In this document: positions 16,299 to 25,600 of the stretch, in pieces | Layout: every line of letters starts with the position of its first letter | How positions within the stretch are numbered: the stretch's first letter is position 1 | NCBI GenBank assembly: GCA_018396705.1 | Contig: JAGTQZ010000004.1 | Span: forward strand, 1-64,000 | Direction of reading: 5' to 3' | Length of the DNA stretch: 64,000 nucleotides | From: Candidatus Bathyarchaeota archaeon | GTDB lineage: Archaea; Thermoproteota; Bathyarchaeia; Bathyarchaeales; Bathycorpusculaceae | The notes under the pieces: model-generated | The model's database searches: none | What the model saw: only the letters and a program-made list of their open reading frames with translations | Told to the model about the DNA's origin: nothing | Made by a program: the position numbers and the translations under genes

Positions 16299-17036
16299 TT
16301 GTCAAAAGTAAAGGCAGTTATTTTTGATTTTATTGGCACGCTAATAAACGTTAGAGGATACAATTTAGAAGTTTCAAAAGTGAAGTTGTACAAGGCTATT
16401 GTTAACGCTGGCTTCAAGGTAAATTCAAAAGACTTTTTAGATGCCTATACGCGAGCGCATGAAAAATATCGGGTTATACGCTACCAAAAGCTCGTGGAAG
16501 TTACAAACGCTATTTGGATTTCTGAAGCCTTAAACACGTTAGGTTTTGCAACAAACCCCGACGATGGTCGAATAAAAGCTGCAGTCAACATTTTCTTCGA
16601 AGACTATGTGAATTCATTTAGACTTAGAAAATGTGCAAAAAAGGTTTTACAGGTGCTTTCTGAAAATTATAAGCTTGGCCTAATTTCAAATTTCACTTAC
16701 GCACCAGTTATATACGCTGGGCTTACAAAAGTTGGAATAAACAAATTCTTTAACACTGTGTTAGTTTCAGATGCTGTGGGATGGCGCAAACCTCACGCGA
16801 AAATTTTTGAAGAAGCCCTAAAAAAATTAGGAGTCACTGCTGGAGAAACCCTTTATATCGGAGACAGTCCCGATGAAGACATTAAAGGGGCAAAACAGCT
16901 TGGAATGAAAACAATTTTTGTAGCATCCCAATTTCACACATTTGAAGCCTTGCGCAAAAGTGGACAAAAGCCCGATGCCACGGCAAGGAGTTTATGTGAA
17001 GCGTTTAAAAAGATAAGTGAAATATGCCTAGGCTAA
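16299..17036 (+). CDS. HAD-superfamily hydrolase
   Basis: A 245-residue HAD hydrolase with the nucleophile motif FDFIGTL at the start (TTG 16299), motif II LISNFT, motif III Lys (WRKPHAKIFEEAL) and motif IV GDSPDEDIKGAKQLGM. The cap is an inserted helical C1 domain (about 20-90). Motif I reads D-F-I-G-T, so the second Asp that phosphatases use as general acid/base is absent, as in haloacid dehalogenases. The substrate is unknown. It stands alone, followed by a 25-bp tandem repeat. Confidence 0.88.
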   Translation: MSKVKAVIFDFIGTLINVRGYNLEVSKVKLYKAIVNAGFKVNSKDFLDAYTRAHEKYRVIRYQKLVEVTNAIWISEALNTLGFATNPDDGRIKAAVNIFFEDYVNSFRLRKCAKKVLQVLSENYKLGLISNFTYAPVIYAGLTKVGINKFFNTVLVSDAVGWRKPHAKIFEEALKKLGVTAGETLYIGDSPDEDIKGAKQLGMKTIFVASQFHTFEALRKSGQKPDATARSLCEAFKKISEICLG

Positions 17037-17043
17037 ATTTTCC

Positions 17044-17093
17044 ATTTTACACATAAGCTTTCTTAATGATTTTACACATAAGCTTTCTTAATG
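17044..17093. repeat. Perfect tandem duplication, two 25-bp units
   Basis: The 25-base unit beginning ATTTTACACATAAGC and ending TTCTTAATG occurs at 17044-17068 and again, identical, at 17069-17093. The second copy contains the TAA stop and last codons of the minus-strand TIGR04076 gene. It looks like a recent slippage or duplication in the convergent intergenic space. Confidence 0.9.
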
Positions 17094-17402
17094 AATAGTT
17101 TCTCTTTTTACTTCGAAGATCACTGTTCCCCCATTTGTGTATGGTTCCCCTGGATCTAGGCACTGTAAGTATCCTATTTCGTCTTTTTCCTTTGCCAACC
17201 CTAAGTCTTTGAAGCTTATTCCACGGCCTAGTGGTACTAACATTGACAGCATACAGCCTAGAGCATGAATGCATAGATTGTCTGTTTCTTTAACTATTAT
17301 CTTTGGAGGCTCTACGACTATTTTGTCACCGACCTTAAAGACTGGACAGTTTCCCTTTATCTCTTTAACCGTTATAGTTAAGCGATATTTTCCTCTTTTC
17401 AT
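17088..17402 (-). CDS. TIGR04076 family protein
   Basis: A 104-residue protein with the pattern of the TIGR04076 family: a beta-rich start YRLTITVKEIKGNCPVFKVGDK, a middle CIHALGCMLSMLVPL with two cysteines, and LQCLDPGEPYTNGGTVIFEV near the end. The function is unknown. Members are found mainly in anaerobes and often sit beside redox genes. The last codons lie in the tandem 25-bp repeat, so the duplication may have created or preserved the stop. The promoter region is shared with the divergent thiolase gene. Confidence 0.75.
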   Translation of the reverse strand: MKRGKYRLTITVKEIKGNCPVFKVGDKIVVEPPKIIVKETDNLCIHALGCMLSMLVPLGRGISFKDLGLAKEKDEIGYLQCLDPGEPYTNGGTVIFEVKRETIH

Positions 17403-17493
17403 TCCGTTGCCTCATAACCGGTTTTGTCGATGGACACTAAGTTGGCAAACACTTAAAAGTCTTTTATGGATATTGTTGAAAGGTGCTTGGGTG

Positions 17494-18699
17494 ATGGGAA
17501 ATCGTCCAGTGATTGTTGCCGCTGGAAGGACAAAGTTTGGCGAGCACTACGAGAAGCAGCCTGAACGCTTAATTGAGGAGGCTTGGCTTAGGGCTTCGGA
17601 AGAAGCTGGGTTAGAGCGCAAAGACTTAGAGGCTTGCTATTTGTCAGATTATTTTTTGCTTTTAACAAATAAGCTTGGACTTGAGGAAGGCTTCCTGTCC
17701 GAGTTGACCGAACTACATGTTCCGATGGATGTGGTGCGCTCCTTTGGTTCAGCTTTTTCTAATGCTTGTAATGCTATTCAAGCTGGAAAATACAACTTGG
17801 TGCTTGTGGGTGGAATAGAAAAGATGGCCGACCGTTGGGATAAGATTCGTGACGACCTTATGCTCCTTGAAGACCCCTGGAGCTATTATGCTGGGTGCAC
17901 ACCTGAGGCTAACCACGAACTTATGCTTAGAGCTTACATTAAGCGTTACGGCATAACCAGCGGCGAAAACCTTGAAAAGTTTAACATCGCCTTGGCGCAA
18001 ATCGCTGTTAAAAATCATTTAAACGCCTTAAAAAACGAATACGCCCAGCTTCAGAGAAAAATAACAGTAGAGCAGGTGTTAGAAGCTAGAAAAGCCGCTA
18101 GGCGACCGTTGGGGCTTTACGACTTTGCACCAATATCCGACGGTGCTACAGCTGTGATTTTAGCCAGTGAGGAGATTGCCAAAAAGCTGACGGATAAACT
18201 TGTTTATGTGCTGGGTTCAGCCTCGGCAACTGACTATTTAACTTACCCGGCGAGGGAAGATTTAACAAGCTTCCTTGCAAGCCGTCTAGCCATGGACAAG
18301 GCTCTGAAAATGGCGGGAATAAGCCTCTGGGACATACAGATTTTGGAGCTTTATGACCAGTCAACAGTCATGGAAATGGTTTCCCTGGAGGATTTGGGCT
18401 TCTGTGACCGTGGAACGGCTTGGAGAACTGTTTTTGAAAGTTGCCAAGAGTATAAAGGCTATTACGCGATAGGAAAAAAGAAGCTTTTTGTAAATATGAA
18501 TGGCGGCTTAAAAGCCGATGGAAACCCGTTAGGTGCAACTGGTGGCGCCCAGATCTACGAAATTTTTAAGCAATTGAGAGGCGAGGCTGGCGGGCGTCAA
18601 GTTGTGGATGATCAGCCTTTAAAGTATGGATGCGCACTTGAACTTGGAGGTTTTGGCACCAAGGCTCACGTTCACATTTTTGGATTAGGGGGTGCCTAG
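17494..18699 (+). CDS. Archaeal acetyl-CoA C-acetyltransferase (thiolase)
   Basis: A 401-residue thiolase of the archaeal/SCP-x-like branch that would condense two acetyl-CoA to acetoacetyl-CoA for the mevalonate pathway. The nucleophilic Cys lies in FSNACNAIQAG (about residue 90), and the glycine-rich NMNGGLKADGNPLGATGGAQ is near 340. Two positions differ from classic thiolases: the GHP His reads GNP, and the final CxG motif is replaced by LELGGFGTK. ATG 17494 has AAGGTG eight bases upstream, and the longer frame from 17269 is untenable because it crosses the divergent gene. The stop is immediately followed by the ATG of the HMG-CoA synthase fusion. Confidence 0.9.
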   Translation: MGNRPVIVAAGRTKFGEHYEKQPERLIEEAWLRASEEAGLERKDLEACYLSDYFLLLTNKLGLEEGFLSELTELHVPMDVVRSFGSAFSNACNAIQAGKYNLVLVGGIEKMADRWDKIRDDLMLLEDPWSYYAGCTPEANHELMLRAYIKRYGITSGENLEKFNIALAQIAVKNHLNALKNEYAQLQRKITVEQVLEARKAARRPLGLYDFAPISDGATAVILASEEIAKKLTDKLVYVLGSASATDYLTYPAREDLTSFLASRLAMDKALKMAGISLWDIQILELYDQSTVMEMVSLEDLGFCDRGTAWRTVFESCQEYKGYYAIGKKKLFVNMNGGLKADGNPLGATGGAQIYEIFKQLRGEAGGRQVVDDQPLKYGCALELGGFGTKAHVHIFGLGGA

Positions 18700-20208
18700 A
18701 TGAGCAGCGAACCTATTGAAAGACGTGTTTCGTATTTAGGCGATAGGCTTAGAGGTAAACGTTGCCAGATCTGTGGAAAAGAATACTTCGAGTTAAGAAA
18801 CTACTGTGGTAGATGCGGTAGGAAAAGCTTCGGAAAAATGGAGGACATTGACTTTTTCTACGAAAAAGGACGGCTTGAACTTTGCACTTTAATAACCGAG
18901 CCTACAAACAAGTTTACAAAGCTTGGCAATTACATTTACGGCATAATTTCATTTCATAACGGAAAAATCAGATTCCCCGGCAGACTAACCGACAAAATAA
19001 TTAGAGAAGGCGAAGTTGTAGACTTCTCAAGTCTTGAAGGTAGAGAAGTTGTCCCAAGGTTTAGGAGACGCTATTCCGTTGAAAAAAGCGAAATAATCCC
19101 GACAATCTCGTTGGCTTTCACTTTTGCCGATGAATATTATCCACATCAGGAATATTGTCCAATGAAACCTAACAAGGAATATGCCACCCCCGGCATTGTC
19201 GGTTACGGTGTTTATACCTCAAAGTTTAGAATAAAAGAGAGCAACATGGAAAGAGCTGTTCCATTTATAGACGAGGACGCTATTACCGCGGCTGTTGAGG
19301 CTGGAAAACTTGCATTAATTCACTCGGGCGTTGACAGTTCACTTATCGGTAAAGTTTACGTGGGTTCGGAATCAAACCCCTATGCTGTTAAGCCAATTGC
19401 TTCAAAGGTCGCCCAAGTTCTCAAATTAGGAGAGGAGGACGATGATGTTCAAGGCGTGGATGCTGTAGATACTGAGTTTGCATGTAAGGCAGCTACAAGC
19501 ATGTTCAAGGATGCTATTTCCCTTGTAAGTTTTCCAAAGATGGGTGTAGCATACGCTATGGTTATCGGAGCGGATAACTCACAGGCAGCTCCAAGAGACA
19601 ATCCAGGGGGGGAACTTGACTTCTTTGTTGGTTTTGGCGGATGCGCCTATATTTTCGGGAAAACAGACGTTATAGCTGAACTTGAGGGCTGGTATTCTTG
19701 CACTTCCGATACTCCAGACTTTTGGCGACGGGATGGCGAACTCTATCCCATGCATGGCGGACGCTTTACAGGCGATCCTGCCTATTTTAAACACGTTCGA
19801 AAGGCGGCAATGAAACTTATGGAAAAGCTGGGTTTACAGCCAAGTGACATAAACTATTTTGTGGCTCATCAACCTAATGTTGCCTTTCCCGTTCGGGTAG
19901 CCAAAGAACTTGGCTTTAAGGAGGAACAGTATCTTCCATCCTTACAAGTGGCAAAGTTTGGCAACACCTATTCAGGTTCATCACCTATAGGTTTGGCAGC
20001 AGTTCTTGACATTGCAAAGCCTAATGAGCGCATTTTGATAGTCAGTTATGGTTCTGGAGCTGGAAGCGACGCCTATTCTTTCATAACGACAAGTCAAATC
20101 GTCGAGAAAAGGCGGCGTCAAAAAATGACTGTTAGGTATCAGGCGGAAAACCCGTTCCTTGAATATGTGGACTACACAACCTATCGACGGCTAAAACTCG
20201 GCATGTAG
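18700..20208 (+). CDS. DUF35 - HMG-CoA synthase fusion protein
   Basis: A 502-residue protein in two parts. Residues 1 to about 125 form a DUF35 module: zinc ribbon CQICGKEYFELRNYCGRCG and OB-fold (FFYEKGRLELCTLITEPT, FPGRLTDKII, EGEVVDF). Residues from about 165 are a full archaeal HMG-CoA synthase with catalytic Glu (VGSESNPYAVKP), Cys (TEFACKAATSMF) and His (FVAHQPNVAFP). In methanogens thiolase, HMGS and a separate DUF35 protein form one complex that channels acetoacetyl-CoA. Here the bridging DUF35 is covalently joined to HMGS and the thiolase gene directly abuts, so the product probably assembles with it. ATG 18700 follows the thiolase TAG without a gap. Confidence 0.93.
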   Translation: MSSEPIERRVSYLGDRLRGKRCQICGKEYFELRNYCGRCGRKSFGKMEDIDFFYEKGRLELCTLITEPTNKFTKLGNYIYGIISFHNGKIRFPGRLTDKIIREGEVVDFSSLEGREVVPRFRRRYSVEKSEIIPTISLAFTFADEYYPHQEYCPMKPNKEYATPGIVGYGVYTSKFRIKESNMERAVPFIDEDAITAAVEAGKLALIHSGVDSSLIGKVYVGSESNPYAVKPIASKVAQVLKLGEEDDDVQGVDAVDTEFACKAATSMFKDAISLVSFPKMGVAYAMVIGADNSQAAPRDNPGGELDFFVGFGGCAYIFGKTDVIAELEGWYSCTSDTPDFWRRDGELYPMHGGRFTGDPAYFKHVRKAAMKLMEKLGLQPSDINYFVAHQPNVAFPVRVAKELGFKEEQYLPSLQVAKFGNTYSGSSPIGLAAVLDIAKPNERILIVSYGSGAGSDAYSFITTSQIVEKRRRQKMTVRYQAENPFLEYVDYTTYRRLKLGM

Positions 20209-20253
20209 GAACCTTTAATAAAAAGTTAGCCAAATCATGCGCGGGTAAAAGCA

Positions 20254-21399
20254 TTGGTTATCGGTGAAATATTCAAAGTCATATATGCACCTCGCGAAGC
20301 CTTTAAAGAAATAGCTCAAAACCCCAAATACCTTGGGCCATTATTAGTAATGATCCTTTTTATTGCAATAAACCTTGGATCAGCCTACATACTTGCGGCG
20401 AAAACTTATGTGGAGGCAACGGTGCCCCCTCTATCACTGGAGCAAAAAGATTTATGGACTGAAAGCACAACGTTTTGGCAACCGGTTGATAATGCAAAAT
20501 GCTCAGAAAACTTTGTTGATCATATTTCCGGAAAATATTATGGAAATCTAAGCATCGAATTTTCAGCTGATCAAAACAGCCAAATCGCCATGGAACTGCG
20601 CAACATTACCGGAGTATACTGTTCCCTTAAAGGCGGCTATACAAGGCTCTATTTAAGGGTGAAATGGACAAGTCCAAGTAGTTCGCCAAATAATGTTTCG
20701 TTACATCTTTATTCCGATTCTGCAATTTTTTTCCATGACATAACTGATTACTTTTCCAATGCTGCCTTTGATGTTTGGAACAACTTGACAATTTCGCTTC
20801 CAGAGAGTCTGCTTGAAAATATTAACTGTAGGAACATCACCGGTTTAAAGCTGGGGTTCATGTGGAGCCAAAAGTCAAACATAAGAGTTCTGATTGACGG
20901 ACTATTCTTCGGTGGTCCTTACAAGCCTCTCGTGGAGGACAAAGCCATTTACCTTGCCAACCAAGCTGTCTACTCGTTCATGCAGTTCTTTTTAAGGTGG
21001 TTTTTATTTGGCGGGGTGATTCACGTTTTTATGAGAATTTTTAGAGCTAAAACCGTTTGGCGTGTTACCCTAATTCTGTCCGGTTTCGCGTTAATAACTA
21101 TGCTTGTTCAAGCTGTAATAGGTGCAGCGGTCTTCTCGGCGTTGCCGACGATCAAATATTCTTTCGAACTTATGGGTGGAGTCGAAGGCGAATCCCAAGA
21201 GGCTTACAATAGAATTTTAGAAGAATCCTCACTTGTGTTTCAAATTTATAATATCTTGCAAATTGTCATGATCATGTGGACTATAGTGTTGTGCGCTATC
21301 GCCATTCGCTTGACAGCAGAGCTTCCATGGACGTCAAGCTTTTTAATAGCGTTTACAGCATACTTTGCAGCTCTTTTCATTGAAAGTTTTCTAATGTGA
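20254..21399 (+). CDS. Yip1-family membrane protein with large extracytoplasmic insert
   Basis: A 381-residue protein beginning with the Yip1-type segment VIYAPREAFKEIAQNPKYLG followed by TM1. About 170 residues of beta-rich, Asn-glycosylation-prone sequence follow (NITGVYCSLKGGYTRLYLRV, LTISLPESLLENI), then four further TM helices (LRWFLFGGVIHVFM, LILSGFALITMLVQAVIG, LQIVMIMWTIVLCAIAI, SFLIAFTAYFAALF). The insert between TM1 and TM2 resembles a carbohydrate-binding-like jelly roll, which is inference. The start is TTG 20254. It is convergent with the ABC exporter operon. The function is unknown. Confidence 0.78.
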   Translation: MVIGEIFKVIYAPREAFKEIAQNPKYLGPLLVMILFIAINLGSAYILAAKTYVEATVPPLSLEQKDLWTESTTFWQPVDNAKCSENFVDHISGKYYGNLSIEFSADQNSQIAMELRNITGVYCSLKGGYTRLYLRVKWTSPSSSPNNVSLHLYSDSAIFFHDITDYFSNAAFDVWNNLTISLPESLLENINCRNITGLKLGFMWSQKSNIRVLIDGLFFGGPYKPLVEDKAIYLANQAVYSFMQFFLRWFLFGGVIHVFMRIFRAKTVWRVTLILSGFALITMLVQAVIGAAVFSALPTIKYSFELMGGVEGESQEAYNRILEESSLVFQIYNILQIVMIMWTIVLCAIAIRLTAELPWTSSFLIAFTAYFAALFIESFLM

Positions 21400-21418
21400 G
21401 GGCTAGCCTTTCGCACAG

Positions 21419-22627
21419 TTACTCATATCTTAGGGCTACTACTGGCGGTATTCTTGATGCCCTGTAAGCTGGAAGAACACCACCAGCCAAACCTATTAAA
21501 ACCGTTAAGGCCAGAGTTTGAGTTATAAGTGTTGGTGTTATTAATGGGTTAAGCTGTAAGGTTATGCCCTCCCCTATCCCGCCTATCGTGAAACCTCTTG
21601 ATGAAAGTATGTAAGCACCAACAACTCCTAGAAATATGCCAGCCGCGCCACCCACTAGACTCATAACGATAGACTCCATAAGAATTAACAGCAAAATTTG
21701 CCCGTTGGTGTAACCTATTGCCTTCATAACCCCAATTTCTCTGGTGCGTTCCATAACTGAAGTAATCATTGTAGCAGCCACACCTGCTACAGCAACTGCA
21801 AAGGCTGAAAGCGAGGTTGAAAAGTTTATGAAATTTATCGCTCCGGTGACGCTGGAAACAGCTTCTGCTATGGAGCTAAACGCAATTATCTGGGCTTTAT
21901 CCTCGTAATGCTGCCGTAGAATGGAGACTATGGGTTTAACGTTGGCTGGGCTGTCAGCCAAAACAAGAATTCCCGACCACCGGTCCATCCCAAGAAGCCT
22001 CTTGCCAGCCTCTAGGCATACAAAAATTGTTGAGTCCGGGTCGACGATTAATGCGCCACCATACTCCTTTAATATAGCACCCACTATAACGTATCTGGAC
22101 ATTCTGTCAATTATTTTTCCTTCCTTAATCCTTGGGACTGTTAAAGATATACCATCGTCTATGTAAAAGCATCTCTCATTATCTCTGTATGCTATCTTTC
22201 TACCGATAATTGCCCTTGAGATTTCTGTTTCTGCGGGTATAACACCCTCATCGACTTCTAGGCTTCCTATAGCTTCAAAAAGCAGGCTATATTCAACTGC
22301 GAATATTGAAACTCTAACGTCCTCAGTGTCACGTTTCACTATCCCTTGGGTATTGTAGAAAGGTTCAACCCTCTTAACTGCCTCTATAGTTCTGATATAA
22401 TTTAGATCTTCTTCATCAAGTCGATAGTTTTCCGTTGGAAAGATTGCAATCGCGTTTTGTCCCAAAGAAGTTATTCTCTCCTCTATGTAATTAGAATAGC
22501 TTCCAACAACCGAACTCATCATGACTAGGACTAGTGGGCCGATGGCTATGCCTGCTATCGTTAGAGCCGCCCTCATCCTTCTTTCGCTTAAAGCTTTAAG
22601 CGAAAGCCGAACAAAGTCCATAAACAT
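21419..22627 (-). CDS. ABC exporter permease, MacB/FtsX type
   Basis: A 402-residue permease: TM1 near the N-terminus (ALTIAGIAIGPLVLVMMSSV), a periplasm-side MacB_PCD-like domain (about 45-260), and three C-terminal TM helices with the FtsX signature TREIGVMKAIGYTNGQILLLIL. Such proteins act with a LolD/MacB ATPase in extruding or mechanically handling envelope substrates and do not have a classical transport channel. It is the last gene of a three-gene minus-strand operon, ten bases after the large surface protein. Confidence 0.92.
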   Translation of the reverse strand: MFMDFVRLSLKALSERRMRAALTIAGIAIGPLVLVMMSSVVGSYSNYIEERITSLGQNAIAIFPTENYRLDEEDLNYIRTIEAVKRVEPFYNTQGIVKRDTEDVRVSIFAVEYSLLFEAIGSLEVDEGVIPAETEISRAIIGRKIAYRDNERCFYIDDGISLTVPRIKEGKIIDRMSRYVIVGAILKEYGGALIVDPDSTIFVCLEAGKRLLGMDRWSGILVLADSPANVKPIVSILRQHYEDKAQIIAFSSIAEAVSSVTGAINFINFSTSLSAFAVAVAGVAATMITSVMERTREIGVMKAIGYTNGQILLLILMESIVMSLVGGAAGIFLGVVGAYILSSRGFTIGGIGEGITLQLNPLITPTLITQTLALTVLIGLAGGVLPAYRASRIPPVVALRYE

Positions 22628-22636
22628 TTCCGCATT

Positions 22637-25600
22637 TCACCGTTGCCCCATCATTTCGGGAGGCATGCTTCCCTCAATTCTAGTTTTCTTCATCATTCTA
22701 TAAATTAGCAGGATTGACACAACCAAAAAGACAATAACCCCAGCAACAATAACCCATCTTTCAATCGGCCATTTTTCCTCTTCTGCTGTTGGGGATACCG
22801 CTTCCTCTCGCTTTGCTATGGTGACGCTAATTTCTTTTGATTCTTCCTCGTTGAAAATATTGTAATACCGTACTGTTAGAATGGCGTTTTCATTATACTC
22901 ATTTATGTCCACTCTGAAGGCAATCTCTTCGCCTGGACCAATATCACCTATATTTTCAGAAGCTGCTGTATCTCCTATTTTCAGTTCTACTTCAACTCGG
23001 TAGGCGGTTGAGGAGCCATAGTTGATTATGGTTCCAGTCACGGTTGATGATACGTTTGTTCCAGTTGCCTTAACACTTCTTATGACGAGTTCTATGAATG
23101 GTTCCACGACAATCGTTACGGAGTTGTTGAAGGTTCGATAGTATCCGCTTGCGTCCCTATAGACGACTGAAACCATAAGTGGGACCGGCCCGTACGTTAT
23201 GTAGGATGCAGCACCAGTTTGAGTGTAAAATCCTAGCGGGTTATATGCCAATGTTAATGGTATTGTGCATGGCTCATCAGGGTTTATTCTATGAATGTAG
23301 TTCACTGCCGGAGAGGCTATCAGAGTTGGGTTTCCTTGGTATGGTGAAACTACTATGTAAGCGTCGTACATGGGTGTGCTTCCATGATTCACGATCGTAA
23401 GAGTTGTGTTTACATAGCGGCTTTTAACGCTCACGCTTTTGTTAACGGCTACTTCAATATAGCCCGCTCTGCCAAGCACTGTGACTGGGACTGTCAATTG
23501 GATTTCTCTGTTTCCACCCCATGAGTCAATGTATGAAAGTGTTCCGTTAAACTTGTAGTCGCCGACTTCAACGTTGAAAATATTTAAGCTAGCCATGAAG
23601 GTTAAAATGTCACCTCGGCTGTAAGTCTGCGTTGGGTTTGCGTATTGAGCGCTAAGAAAAGCGTTTAGAATTTCCGTAAGATCCAATGTTTGCAATTGTT
23701 GAGGTAACTGCACTGATAAAGGCGGAGTTTTAACTCTTGTGGAGTTATTTACCGCATTGCGGAAACCGTTTGGCAGTTCAAGCTCAAGCACGACACCCCT
23801 TAAACCATCCACGTAGACGTTTCTCACCATTATCATAAGGTGGGCGCCGTAGGTGTATGGCCCGACACTACCCTCATACCATCTAGTTTCCACATGCTCA
23901 AGGGCTGAGTTGTCATCGTTAACCATTATCTGCACATCAAATTCTTCGACGCATCTAACACCGGGACCGCCGGAAAGCAGTATACAGTCAACAGTTAAGT
24001 TTGCGTTATAGCTTCCTGGTGGCACATCCCCAACCGATATTGTAAAGGATGCCGTGAACGTGGCTAAGCTTCTAACTGGCCCTTCAATGTAGGCGGTGGC
24101 TTCGCTCTGTCCCTTCGAGGTTATGCCGTATGGAAGTTTAAATTTGAGATTTATTCCACCAAGAGAATATGGTGCTCGATTCGCCAATGTCACCTGGTAG
24201 GTGGTGTTACTAGTCTTTGGAAAAACGTTAAAATTGTTTTGCCAGCCAGCGCTAATAAGAGATAACACGCTTTCGGAGGCTGGATAATTTTCAACGGGCA
24301 AAAAAGTTGTGAAATTTCTAACAAGGCTTATGTGAGTTCCAAATTCGGTGAACAAGTAACTCGCAGAAACTTTTACGGTTACTGTCGGTGAGGTTGTGTT
24401 TATGTCGAAGTAAAGGATCGCCGTGCAGGAACCGCCGCTTGCGACGGTTGTGGCACAAACTTCTGAATCCTTAATTGGCGTAAGATGTTGAGAGAAAGCG
24501 TTGACCGTAACGCCCCAAACCGGATAGCGTCCCTTATTGGCAAACCTTAAAGTTAAGGGTACGTAGCGTGAAGTTGAATAAACTGGTGCGGGATCTGGAG
24601 AACCCCAATAAGCCTCAACAAGCGTTAACTCTGAAATGTGGCTGTGTGGGCTTTCAATGTTTATTGGGAAGAAAACGGTTTGATTCATGGGAAAAGAGGA
24701 TCCGCCAACAATTTTGAAGTAGATTATATCTAAAATGCCATTACGCTTAGTCAAGTTCATGTTTGGGGAGACATCCACGGTCAAGTCAACAAAACATGTT
24801 CCGCCCGCGGTCATGCCATTTATGTATGTTCCTGAAATGGCTCTGAGCGTTATGCCTTCTGGAAATGTGGCGTTCACAATCATGGTGTTTATGGCTTCTG
24901 GTAGCCTATTAACAAGGTAGATTCTCAAAACAACACCCCTAGCTGAAGGCAATAGCGGAGATGGCTCTCCGTTATAGAGTGTATTCACAAACGCTAACAT
25001 AACGGGCTCTTCTGGAGGTGGGGCTTCCACATTTACTGAGGCGGTTAATGTTGTGTTTTTGCTGTAGGTTACGTCGTCTTCAGTTCTGGCGCTGCAGTCA
25101 GCAAAGATAACCGCTGTGTATGTTCCGACGGAAGCGTTTGATGGTATAGATATGCCCGTGAAAGTTAAGGTGAAACGTTCTCCCTTGTTAACGAGTCCGG
25201 TGCTCGCCCGTGGATTTTTAACGGTGAACCCATTTAGGCTGGTGAGTTTAAAATATGCAGAATTTATAGTGCTGCCGTTATTTTCCAAAACCACGTATAG
25301 GTTTGTGTCTACAGATCCAGGATAGGCGGCTGGCGAAAAATAGGAATCCACAACCCTCAATGAAATCTCCGGGTATGGTGAAACGTTAATTTTTATTTCA
25401 TTTGAATGTAAATCGTAAAGCTGAGTGGTGCCTCTCAGATAAGTTATGTTTAAAGTTAATGCATGATCGCCTTGAGGTAAGCTTTCAGAAAAATCTAGTA
25501 AATACTCAAAAGTTACAACCATGCCGAAGCTAACTTCTCTGACCACGCTTCCATTGAACCTCGCCGGAGAGGATATGTCGCTTCCAGAACTGAAACTGAT

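Noticed and set aside
17269-17493. N-terminal extension of the thiolase frame
   Set aside because: It crosses the divergent TIGR04076 gene and its promoter, has no ribosome site, and does not look like thiolase.
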